A DNA stretch of 64,000 nt, from contig JAMPIV010022930.1 in the NCBI GenBank assembly GCA_024509875.1, positions 124,001 to 188,000 of the forward strand. The letters run 5' to 3'. The notes beneath the pieces are model-generated. The model saw only the letters and a program-made list of their open reading frames with translations. It searched no databases and was not told the DNA's origin. How positions within the stretch are numbered: position 1 is the stretch's first letter; every line of letters begins with the position of its first letter. Both the position numbers and the translations under genes were made by a program. The DNA comes from Oreohelix idahoensis. Taxonomy: Eukaryota; Mollusca; Gastropoda; Stylommatophora; Oreohelicidae. Shown piece after piece: positions 39,404 to 48,834 of this stretch.

Positions 39404-39858
39404 GATTGGCAGATTGGTTAGAGTGATGGTCTGTCGCGGCAAAGGTTCAAATCACGGTACCAACATGCTTCAGTGTGGGTTCAAATCGCGGTATTAACAT
39501 GCTTCAGTCTACCCAGCTGTAAATGGATTGACAAATGTGGTTAGAGCACTGGTCTCCCACTGCAAAGGTGTCGGGTTCGAATCATGGTACGGACATGATC
39601 CAGTCTTCCCAGCTGTAAATGGATTGACAGAGCGGTTAGAGCACTGGTCTCTCGCGGCAAAGGTGCTGGGTTTGAATCACGGTACCGACATGCTCGAGTC
39701 TACCAAGCTGTAAATGGGTACCTGACTCTACTCTTTGAGTTAGGGAAGGAAAAGGCAGTGAGGAAGGGAACTGATCACCCGCACCTCTCAATGCTGGACC
39801 TAGTATGGTGAAGTCTCTAACACTTCACTCCCCTACGGCAGTACCTGTTATGGACTAC
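39404..39858 (+). mobile_element. SINE with three tandem tRNA-like heads
   Basis: Three successive units each carry an A-box-like ggttagagcactggtctc or variant and a B-box-like ggttcgaatc or variant, beginning near 39411, 39538 and 39630. The units are linked by agctgtaaatggattgaca. A single body follows (tttgagttagggaaggaaaa, aacacttcactcccctacgg) and ends at a T run near 39858. The body recurs on the - strand at 21.76-21.88 kb. Confidence 0.78.
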
Positions 39859-39965
39859 CTTTTTTTTAACCATACCAGTGGTGTGGAAAGAACCGTTATC
39901 AGTGTTTCTGTGGAACATAAATGGTCATAGTTGTGCATTCATGTTTATCTCTGTCATTGTTTTAG

Positions 39966-40037
39966 GTGAGAGCAGATTTGAAGTCACGGACAAAGGTCAT
40001 GGGCGTCCTTGACATTTATGGTTTTGAGGTACTGGAG
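39966..40037 (+). CDS. class I myosin exon g, switch II
   Basis: The acceptor is ttttag and the donor gtgagt. Encodes VRADLKSRTKVMGVLDIYGF and EVLE, 24 codons, phase 0 at both ends. DIYGFE is the switch II motif that senses the nucleotide phosphate. The preceding exon f is in the right phase, but the roughly 30-residue helix between them is absent. Confidence 0.95.
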
Positions 40038-40059
40038 GTGAGTTATGTGTGTGACAAAC

Positions 40060-40210
40060 AGCTTGTACACTTTTGTCAACATCTTGTACACTTTTGTCAA
40101 CAGGCTTGTACACTTTTGTCAACAGGCTTGTACACTTTTGTCAACAGGCTTGTACACTTTTGTCAACGGCTTGAATACCTTTGTCAACATCTTGTACACT
40201 TTTGTCAACT
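40060..40210 (+). repeat. 22-bp minisatellite next to exon g
   Basis: About seven units of ttgtacacttttgtcaacag plus gc or variants, starting some 25 bases after the splice donor. Confidence 0.88.
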
Positions 40211-40355
40211 GTCATCATTATCACCACTTTCCTTTTACGCTCCTTACGAAGCATCAAGCCACTACTGTAGGTGGCACATGGCAGGAAGCCATGCATTTGC
40301 AACTGTGTTTTCTGTGTCGGTTTCTTTTATATGATGAGGTTGCCAGCCCTCTTTC

Positions 40356-40466
40356 CCCCCCCCCCCTTTCCCCCCCAAGCACAATCTGATATTAGTAGCC
40401 TTGTATTGCATGCTTGAGGGTTCAGTGGTCTTATTCTTTCTTTATGACCCCCCCCCCCCCCCCGGG
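40356..40466. repeat. poly-C tracts
   Basis: C runs of about 9 to 19 bases at 40357-40378 and 40448-40465. Such runs are prone to length errors, so sequence quality here is suspect. Confidence 0.7.
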
Positions 40467-40639
40467 GCCCACACAGGGTTTTGTGAACTGTAGTAAACTA
40501 TTACTAAAGTGTAGTAAATGTGGATAATATAGAAGAATGAGGTGCAGCATATGGAAAGAGAAGAAAAATAAATTATAGAAAAGTATGGATTGAACAGAGA
40601 AAATAATGATTGTTGGTTCTTTTTTCTGAGTAGTCTTTT

Positions 40640-41160
40640 TCAGGCCATAAATTGAGGATTCCTCAGTAATAGAGAAGTTGGCAAGAAGACAAAGATGGCT
40701 GTATGCCGCTCCACCGATGTTCTAGTTTTGACCTATGGATGCGAGTCATGAGCAATGACTATAATCCACAAAAGCCAGCTCCAAACCTCAGAAATGAGGT
40801 ATCTGAGGAAGGTGGTTGAGGTAACAAGAAGAGACATTGTCCGCAACCAGACGATACGGCAACGCTTCAAAACCTAGCAACTGCAGACCCAAGTAGAACA
40901 GTCCCAACTACAGTGGTTTGGCCATGTCTGAAAAATGAGAGAAGATCGGCTACCATGACAAGTATGGGAAACTAAGAGCCAGGGATCCAGACTTCCAGGA
41001 TAACAACGTTAACCGCTGGAAGGACAACATTCAACAATCTCTGAAGGACCGAGGACTAGATTGGAACCAGGCCAGGAGGAAAACTGCCAATAGGACAGTA
41101 TGGTGCTCTCTCTGGCAAACCTCTATAACCCAGGGTAGAAGAGCAATGACTAAGTAAGTA
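40640..41160 (+). mobile_element. LINE 3' fragment, (taag)-tailed family
   Basis: Matches the LINE at 37.9-38.46 kb from caggccataaattgaggatt to the end in atgactaagtaagtac. It encodes fragments such as EMRYLRKVVEVTRRD. Stops and small indels are frequent, so it is an older copy than the 37.2-kb one. Confidence 0.8.
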
Positions 41161-41175
41161 CGGTTCTTTTTTTTC

Positions 41176-41455
41176 TCATCTCTTATTCTACTGGCTTTTT
41201 TTGGGATCTTGTCATCCGTTGAACATTGGTGATCTTCTCATACAATTTCAATCCTTCTGTTCCAAGCAAGCACTTGATAGCATTACAGGGCAGTCCTTAT
41301 TCTGGAATCACAGATGGAGACCCAAAAACACATGGAGATGAAAACTGGAGACAGAAATAAAAAGGATGAGGAAGTAAAAGAAAAACCTTGAGCTTTTGTC
41401 ATGGGAAATGAGTTTTTTAGTAGGCCTATGCTCCTTAGGGAGGTGAATGATAATG
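41176..41455. mobile_element. LINE 3' end with internal inversion
   Basis: The left half (about 41176-41272) is the reverse complement of the family segment starting near the LRRIEGLKWYD codons. The right half (about 41273-41455) is in forward orientation from the DSITRQSLFWN codons to the terminal aggtgaatgataatgg. Head-to-head halves of one LINE 3' end are the known product of twin priming. Confidence 0.7.
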
Positions 41456-41513
41456 GAGGAACTACTATATATATATATAGATGTTGATTTGTTAGTTGTT
41501 TTCTGTTCCACAG

Positions 41514-41618
41514 AACAACAGCTTCGAGCAGTTTATCATCAACTACTGTAATGAGAAGCTGCAACAGATATTCATTGAACTGACACTGAAAGAAGAGCAA
41601 GAGGAGTATGTTAGAGAA
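41514..41618 (+). CDS. class I myosin exon h
   Basis: The acceptor ttctgttccacag and donor gtaagta bound 35 codons, [20 protein letters not shown] and on to [11 protein letters not shown]. This is the strictly conserved relay-helix region after switch II. The sequence resembles MYO1B/C-type myosins closely ([13 protein letters not shown]). Confidence 0.96.
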
Positions 41619-41689
41619 GTAAGTATGTGCCTCAGCCTTTGGAACCCTTACTCCACAGACTATAACAGCGATTCAAAAGAGTTGTGATA

Positions 41690-42252
41690 CAATGGATCAC
41701 ATCTCATTGCAATATCCCTGGTAATAAACAGGCTGAAAGATTGGCAAAGGAAGGTGGATCACATCTCATTGCAATATCCCTGGTAATAAACAGGCTGAAA
41801 GATTGGCAAAGGAAGGTGGACAGTTACCTCAGCCTGATACAAGCATAAATTTCAAAGAGGTAAAGAGTTAGAAGCAGATAAAAGACAAATGGGATGCAGA
41901 GCATCTAGGCTACCAAAAAACATGATGCATATTACCAGCTCAGCAGAAGAGAACAAGTGGCAATCTTCAGACTCTGCACGGGCCCCAACAGAATGGGATA
42001 CCATCTATTCAACAAGTTAAAGATAGGAACTACTGATGGATGTAACTGTGGCACTGATAATATGACTGCTGAACATTTGCTTCAAAGATGCCCTACATAT
42101 GAGGAACAGAGAAAGCATACATGACCGTCACTAGTACCATTCCTGGAAAAACTCTAAGCAGATGCAAATAGCCTCAAGCTAACTACTGCTTTCTTTGAAA
42201 ATATTCAAGTGGACGTCTGAGAGTGTACGAAGAAGAAGAAGAGCCTTTACTC
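41690..42252 (+). mobile_element. RNase H LINE 3' fragment with 62-bp tandem duplication
   Basis: Encodes ITSHCNIPGNKQAERLAKEG, the last RNase H motif, followed by a decayed C-terminus and a gaagaagaagaa tail. The first 62 bp (41694-41755) are repeated immediately at 41756-41817. Multiple stops. Confidence 0.82.
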
Positions 42253-42254
42253 AT

Positions 42255-43090
42255 CTGTTCCGTTGACACTGTGAAGCATTCTGGGAAGCTGAAGTTTGTG
42301 TTCTAGAGCCAAGTTTGTCACACTGGCTGCTGGGAGTTTGTGTTGTTGTAGGATTTCTGGGATGTTGTTCATCCCTCTGCCACTTGGTCTTCCCCTAGGC
42401 CTGAAACCAGATTGTCAACTGTTTTAGGCAAGTAGTGATAATTTTTCTCACTTCATTTTCTGTCTCTGTATATTGTGTACTTTCTGTACTATTGTATGGC
42501 GCTGAGTGTTGGAGAGTAACGGGAACGTCAAAATTATGCTCTTTCCACACAACCTTCCTAAAGAAAATTCTTAGAATTTTTTGGCTGAATACCATCTCCA
42601 GCCAGAAACTGCTTACAAGGTGCAGTCAAAAAGGCATGCACACCATCATTGCGGGCAGAAGCTGGAACTGGGTTGGCCATGTCCTCAGAAGGGACCCTGA
42701 CACCATCACCAGAACTGCTATAATATGGACCCCAGAAGGACGGCGAAAGAGAGGCAGACCAAAGACAACCTGGCAGAGAACTGCTGTGGGCGAGATGCAC
42801 AGTATGAGCCAGAGTTGGGGCATGGCACGAAGAATGGCCACCGACCAAGCAAAATGGGGACAGTTTGTTGCTGCCCTACAAGATGCCACCAGGTGTGATG
42901 GCCACTGACTGTTTTGACAGTCAGGGGCTTAGGATCCATGCAGATGAAGAAGTATATTTTATACAGACAGTAGTTCCTATAATTTTTATGGTCTCTTTAT
43001 AGAACCATTCTGTCTCTCCTTGTAACATTAATGGCTTTCTTTAAGCATCTCATCTCACATGATGTGATTTTCCTGTCCTGTATTTTGGTA
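42255..43090 (-). mobile_element. old LINE remnant split by a younger LINE
   Basis: Parts at about 42280-42475 and 42950-43090 share block order with 28.0-28.34 kb. Between them lies a + strand LINE fragment. No coding frame. Confidence 0.55.
42481..42945 (+). mobile_element. 5'-truncated LINE, same family as 52.3-53.4 kb
   Basis: Starts at codons for LSVLLYGAECWRVTG and runs through HTIIAGRSWNWVGHVLRRDP, then the GRPKTTWQRT motif, to a stop after DATRCDGH. It ends in cagatgaagaag. The frame is open for most of its length, so it is fairly young. Confidence 0.85.
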
Positions 43091-43934
43091 AAGGGCCATG
43101 TTTGACACTGATAGCAATGAGTTGGTAACAATATACTATTTGTCAGCTGTCATTTAGTTTCCATACTGATATTCTGATGTTTGAGTAGTGATGACAGTTG
43201 GTAAGTCACTGCACTGGTTTTTTACATCTTGTTACAGTTTCTCTATCCAGTCTTCTGTTTTCAGTAAAAATGTTTCCTTGAACTCTGGAAACCTGTTCAA
43301 GCCTGATGTTGTGGATATGTATGTTAAGTGGGCCTGGTGATTTGCTGATCTTCATAGTTTCTGTCATTAATGTGATGATCTTCATGTTATAACTTCCACA
43401 GGTTGAATTAAGTGAATTTGTATGATTTTGCAATTGGTTTTCATCTTCATACCGTTCAGAAAGCAATGGCAAACTACTGAACGTAAAAATTGCCTAGAAA
43501 AACCACAACACAGCCAATAAAAGCTGGGGTTGATTGCCACGTCCTGTAAAGGATAAGCAACTAACTTTAACTTCATACATTAGATTTTTGGTCATCTGCA
43601 AATGGTAACTTATTCGGTGGGTTGTTTGGAACATGTGAAGTTATTTATTGTAAAAACGAGTTTGAGTTTCCTCTTCGTTGCTCTGAGCTCAGTGAGTTTC
43701 TTATGTTTGACACTTCTCTTTTTTTCTGATTTTTATTTGATTTTTCTGTGTATGTTGTGGAATGGGCATGCTGGCAGTCCTATTCATGATTAGGCCTTGT
43801 CAGGGCTTCAGCATGGTAGCTGATAAAAAAAAACTAGGAGTATTTTTCAGTAGGCTTAGTTGGATGGCATTTACATTCAGATATAACTAACAGACATTTG
43901 TCCAGGCTGAAAGGAGAATGCCTCACTACAAGAA
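43091..43934. other. intron with unclassified repeat debris
   Basis: At about 43450-43560 the order gcaatggcaaactactgaac, attgcctagaaaaacc and gattgccacgtcctg looks like a dispersed repeat end. No gene or frame recognised. Confidence 0.4.
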
Positions 43935-44576
43935 AGTTTTTGTTGTTTTTTAACTAGGGCTGCAGAGCTTCAGCTCTTTAGCAGCCAATACCAAGTTGAA
44001 GACTCCTTGATATTATCTACACTGTAGATCTAGGCTTTTCCTGTGGCTTATCTGCCATTCCAAAACATGTTGAGTTGAAGTCACGAGCTCCAGTTTCTCC
44101 AGCTTGGCTTGGATTTAAAGGATCATCACATCTAGTCCTAAGCTAGGAGTAAGAAGTGTGTGGCATACTGTGCATTACCCGCCATCCAAGGGGGCTCTCC
44201 AACTATGCAGAGCTAAAATACTGTGCTCTGGTTCTGGGCTCTCCCAGGGGATCGTCACATCCTGCACAGAGCCACTTCTCAGCTTCCCCTGCCTATCACT
44301 GGGTCCATAGTGAGATCCTTCTGCATGCAGTCAACCAAGTCAAAGCCAAAGAATTATGCCTGGGGCTCAAGTGACTTCTCCAAGCTTAGTGTACAATGCT
44401 GGGTTCTCAACAAGTTTCACCACAGGGGGACTCATTGAAAGTGTGTGGATGATTTCAAGAGTCAATGAGGGTGTAAGTAGACTCACAGACAGAGGTTCAC
44501 TTCCATGTACATATATTGTAGCATTGTGCATAGCCGGTGGTCATATAAGGATGACTCCAGATACACCTCCACACAT
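43935..44576 (-). mobile_element. about 645-bp retroposon with (CAA)n tail, copy C
   Basis: Reverse-oriented: the tail appears as tttttgttgttttt at its left end. The body carries ctacactgtagatctaggct, gctctggttctgggctctcc and ccagatacacctcc. A 9-bp duplication, ctacaagaa, flanks it at 43926-43934 and 44577-44585. Confidence 0.85.
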
Positions 44577-44599
44577 CTACAAGAAGAGCAGACACTTAA

Positions 44600-45501
44600 C
44601 CTTTAGCACGCTGCCGTCGACATATGTCGACGAAGGTAACCTATGCTCTAACCGCTGTTGTCGACATATGTCGACTGCGGATATTTTCGTTTTCTAGCAT
44701 TAGCATGTGTGTACACGTGATATCACAGCCGGATGTTAAGTTTTAAACTTCTTTGGAAGAGAGTTTGCTTTCGTTTCCGATTTTTTTTAGTAATGGATGT
44801 ATTGGCGTTTATTTTCTGTGAATTTTTTCAATCGAAATGAATCGGCATCGAACACGCGGCCATTTTCGCTCTAATTTTATTGGATTCTGACGCCATGAGG
44901 TAAGGATGAAATTTTTGTCTTTATAAGCGCTGATATCGGTTCTCAGAATATGTTTGATGGCTGAGATGGAAACGAAAGTAGAATGGCTTTCCTGGTATGT
45001 ATTTTTTTAGGGGTTAGGATTAAGTGTGTCGGAAAGGTTTAGTGTTACGGTCGAATATCACGGCTGACGAGAGCGTTTATTCCTTTGCTACTGATGATGG
45101 GTGTAACGAAAAGATCGTCATTTGATTTGTATTGGTCTATTGGTCAAATAACTTTCATTGAGATGCAAGGGATATGGACTCTTCGTGTGTTGGTTATTTA
45201 TTTTTTTTTTTTTTAATTTTAAAATTAAAAAAAAAAATTTTTTTTATTTTTTTAAATGTTTTTCTCGTTTTTTTCATCTTTCCTTTCCTCTCTTCCTATC
45301 ACATCTAACATGAACACAAACAAATTTTATATCATCAGATATCATTCATTTATTTATATAAATTCCAAAAATGATAGCAATTGACCAAGAAACACAAAAA
45401 CTATAGAATTTACAAGTCACCCACTATAAAAATGGGGGGTTGTGAAAAAGAATGCAGCGGCAGGAGCATAGTTTTGGGAAAAGAATGCAGCGTGCTAAAG
45501 G
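44600..45501. mobile_element. TTAA-flanked 902-bp element with paired palindromes
   Basis: Perfect 15-bp inverted ends, cctttagcacgctgc and gcagcgtgctaaagg, have TTAA on both sides (44596-44599 and 45502-45505), as in piggyBac-type transposition. A 16-bp palindrome, gtcgacatatgtcgac, occurs twice near the left end (44616-44631 and 44660-44675). No transposase frame is seen, so it is non-autonomous. It lies just outside copy C of the (CAA)n family. Confidence 0.85.
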
Positions 45502-45649
45502 TTAAAGGAAAGGAATCTGTATATGTTATTTTTTCCACCATGATAAGCCTATTCAGCTTGTTTGAATTATTTTGAATTAACTCACATTTGGGCCTTGTTA
45601 CATGGGCACATGTGTTCCACATCCCCAGTTCACGAGAGCACACACATAG

Positions 45650-45850
45650 ACAGACAGTCCTTGTTCTGGAATCCCCAGGGTAAGAGAGAGAGAGAGGAAG
45701 ACCAAAAAGAACATATGGAGAAGAGAACTGGAGACAGACATGAAGAAGACATAGAAAGAATTTAAGCAGATGGCACAGGACAAGACAACGTGGCATAAGT
45801 TTGTTGAAGGTCTATGGTACTTGGGGAGATGAAGGGTGAAAGAAGAATAA
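45650..45850 (+). mobile_element. LINE 3'-terminal fragment
   Basis: cagtccttgttctggaatcc followed by the GRPKRTYGEENW-like region and the end ggggagatgaagggtg match the final codons of the 31.5-kb LINE family. It lies about 50 bases before exon i. Confidence 0.8.
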
Positions 45851-45901
45851 TAATTTTATTGACTAGTATCTTATGCTTCCAAATTGTGTTTTTATTCTCA
45901 G

Positions 45902-45964
45902 GGCATTAAGTGGATTCACGTGGACTATTTTAATAACTCCGTCATTTGTGACCTGATTGAGAAG
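45902..45964 (+). CDS. class I myosin exon i
   Basis: The acceptor ttctcag and donor gtaggt bound 21 codons, GIKWIHVDYFNNSVICDLIEK, in phase 0. The xxYFNNxxICDLIE motif follows the relay helix in class I motors. Confidence 0.95.
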
Positions 45965-46084
45965 GTAGGTTTATGAATTATGTCAACCATGATGTTGTTG
46001 AATTTTGTTTTGGCTTTAAGTTTCTTCAAGGAGTAGCCAGCTCCATGCTCAACCACGTGAAGTGGTTTTCTGCGACATACCTGC

Positions 46085-46530
46085 AGGTCAGTATCTTTTT
46101 ATCTGAAATCATCAGGGTTGTTGTTGTTCCGATACCTAGGGATCTAAGTTATTCACTGTTTTACCCTTGCGGCAATTTGGGGGTGTCGTTTTGGGCTTTA
46201 TTGCAACCCCCAGAGAACTTCCCCAACTCAGCGGGCGCAGCTGGCAGAGGTCACACCAGACACAGTAATTGGTGTGTGTGCAATGCCACAAGAAGGATGG
46301 TTCTCTACCCTGCTTGGGAGTCATTGTGGTGGGGGACTACTGTCACCCGAGTCGGTGGCACAGCCACCGCTGTTACCACACTGCCCAAAGGCGCTGTCCG
46401 AACCAGACACACGTAGCTCTGCCCTATCAATTTAACTGGTAGCACCATGCACAGTTTTCTGGGGATTGAGCCACTGTGCCACTGCAGCTCCAGTGTTATT
46501 GTCAGTGTTTCAGTGTTAATATTCTTTACT
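46085..46530. other. unclassified GC-richer repeat-like block
   Basis: Higher GC than its surroundings. It begins with gttgttgttgttccgatacc, which may be the reverse of a (CAA)-type tail. No ORF can be supported and no second copy was found in the window. Confidence 0.35.
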
Positions 46531-46539
46531 CCACTCTTG

Positions 46540-46690
46540 GGCCCCAAAATACATGCAGAAACATTACAAGGCAGTCTTTGCTGTGGAATTCCCAGGGGTA
46601 AGAGAAATACCAGAAGACCAAAAAAACACATGCAGAAGCAAATTAAGACAGCCATGAGGTGAATGATGAAGAGACTGTATGACCTTGGAT
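46540..46690 (+). mobile_element. LINE 3'-terminal fragment, degenerate
   Basis: acattacaaggcagtctttg, ggaattcccaggggtaagag and agaagaccaaaaaaacacat match the C-terminal codons of the 31.5-kb LINE family with indels. Confidence 0.7.
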
Positions 46691-46739
46691 GGATGAAACA
46701 TGAAATTTAATGTCAAACAAGATGTAGTGCACTCTGCTG

Positions 46740-47467
46740 ACAATTTCAGAATGGGGGGGTTGGTAATTCTTCTTACTAGGACAACTGATTAGAATATCAT
46801 GGCTGGACCAAAAACAAAAATGGCTGCAGCCACTACTGGAAGTAGAGAGAAAATACTAAGTACCAAAAACAAATAAAAAAATAAGAGGGAAAAGTACAAA
46901 ATGAAGGCGAAAAAAATTGAGAGGAAAAAAAATAAATATTAAAAAAATATAAATTTGTGAAAAAGAAAATTGACAAAAAAATAAGAGAGAGAGAGAGAGT
47001 GAAATTCATTTTTAAAAAAAGGGGAGAGAGTGACAAAGAAAATCACTACTGGAGAGAAGAGACGCATGAGGAAAAGAAAGGGTGATAGAATTCAGCTGTA
47101 GATATATTACCGTAGAAAGGGACACTTCAGATAAAATAATGCTGGGTGTTCAAACCGTTGGGTTCAAGGCAACTCATAAGGTCATATCATCAAAATTTTA
47201 GGGCAGACTTGAATAGTATGAACATTTGAAAGAGAAGTGTAAATGAACTGACAGATTTGCTTAAAAGCTTTAATTTCTTTGAGTTTACTCAATATCATAA
47301 AGTCATATTTCAAATATTTTGAATCAGTCTCAGTGTCTTAATGTATTTTATTCTTTTCAGTTCAGCAACTCTGAGCACTAAAAACTGGTGATCACCTCTT
47401 TACTATCTAATATTCTTCCCAAAATTCCACACAAGCAAGTTTAAGTAATAATTCATCCATTTTTCAG
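46740..47467. other. intron, A-rich and purine-rich
   Basis: Purine-rich tracts (gagagagagagag near 46990) and AT-rich DNA up to the acceptor of the last exon. No gene seen. Confidence 0.4.
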
Positions 47468-47662
47468 CCAAACGTGGGTATCTTAGCCTTACTTGACGAG
47501 GAGTGCCTGAGACCAGGAAACACGTCAGACAAAACCTTTTTGGACAAGCTTGACGACAGGTGTGCCAAGCACCCCCACTACGAGAGCCGGAAGTGCAAGA
47601 AGAACCAATCAGACAAGTCACTACCCCATGATGCATTCAGACTGCGTCACTATGCAGGCAAT
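47468..47662 (+). CDS. class I myosin exon j, last one found
   Basis: The acceptor ttttcag and donor gtgtgt bound 65 codons, starting PNVGILALLDEECLRPGNTS and ending FRLRHYAGN in phase 0. LLDEECLRPG and HYAG are standard motor-domain landmarks. Read past the donor, the frame stops within four codons, which supports the boundary. The next exon should encode VxYxVxGFLDKNND, but I find no such sequence before the end of the window. The rest of the motor, the IQ motifs and the tail are missing here. Confidence 0.93.
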
Positions 47663-47869
47663 GTGTGTATTATTTAAGATGTCTGATGTTCAGTTAACCT
47701 GAGTTACTTATTGTTATGACGTTGACACAGTCTCATGTCTCCACAGACACTGTTTTTTTTAAATTATTTTGTGCTATTCATTATCGTGTCATCATCATTA
47801 TATCCTTTGTCTGAAGTTCAGTAACTCAGTGGTCTCTGTAGGAATTAGTTTTAAAAGATGAGATTGCCT

Positions 47870-48125
47870 TATGGGTTATAATTAGAATATATATTGTTTT
47901 AAATTCCAAATAATTTGAATAACTGCCGATATACGGGAAAGTGGCATCACACCTGTCAAATCATTGTAAACAAAAACCAAACAAAAATGAGATAAAACAA
48001 AGCAAAATCAAACAAATTCAGTGGGAGGGTTATAAAGGCCTGGTGTTTCCAGTTAGATATTTAATTGACTGTCACTTGCCATAAGTCATATGTATTGTAA
48101 GAACATTATCAGACCTTCACCATCC
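47870..48125 (-). repeat. unclassified interspersed repeat, inverted partner of 24.0 kb
   Basis: Reverse complement of the order seen at 24010-24330: gccgatatacggg, ggcctggtgtttcc and taagtcatatgtattgtaag. The two copies lie about 24 kb apart in opposite orientation within the myosin gene region. Confidence 0.65.
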
Positions 48126-48234
48126 CAATGACTATATATATTAACTTTTGTTCTTGTTAAACACATTATTATAGCCTTTTTTCCCCTCCATATGTTTTAT
48201 ATATATTTATGTTTATTTTTTTAAAATTGCACGC

Positions 48235-48542
48235 CTGCTATTACTCGAGGCAAAATCTCCGGTTAATATGTCTAACCTGAGACTGATTTTACGTGAGTAT
48301 CCCTTTTTTCCCTCTCGCCGATTTCGAGGTATCCATTACAGCTGGGTCAGCTCAGGAGCCGTTCAGGTTATTCCAGTCCCTGGTCGACGACACTACTTCA
48401 AATGTCTTCGCCAGGGCTCAAATTATTCCAGTCCAAGTCCCGGTTGACGACACTCTTTCAAATGTGCTCGCCTGGGCTTGAACCTGGATCACCCGATCGC
48501 CAGCGCAGTGTGGTAACCAGTACACCAGCATGGCTCCATATG
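48235..48542 (-). mobile_element. tRNA-derived SINE, reverse orientation
   Basis: On the - strand: atggagccatgctggtgtac, an A-box region with tggttaccacactg, then the B box ggttcaagccc. Two near-copies of cgacgacactacttcaaatg (at 48386 and 48446) show a roughly 60-bp internal tandem duplication next to the head. Confidence 0.72.
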
Positions 48543-48834
48543 AAGCATGGAGTCACTACTGCAGATGGCCCCCTTGAAGAAGCCTACACCAGAGCAGCAG
48601 TGGTTCTTGTAGGAATTTGTTTTACAAGATGAAGTAGCCACCCACATATTAGTTTGGTTTGGTTTTTAAGGACTGTCTTCATTGCACACGGACAACTCCA
48701 TCAGTGCTCCGATCTCCTCCCTTGGATCATACAAGGAGGATCTCAGCACAGTACACGAACTCCGTATCATCTTCGAGAATCCTAATGTGTGTATATTAGA
48801 ATCACATTCTGTAGATATTTTTGTGGTGGGCAGT
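48543..48834. other. no feature recognised
   Basis: Mixed-composition sequence between two SINEs. The word ggtttggtttttaagg and a block at 48700-48790 show no recognisable coding or repeat signature. Confidence 0.4.

Noticed and set aside
46145..46420. Small ORFs in the GC-richer block on both strands
   Set aside because: Overlapping frames in opposite directions with no motif; not supported.
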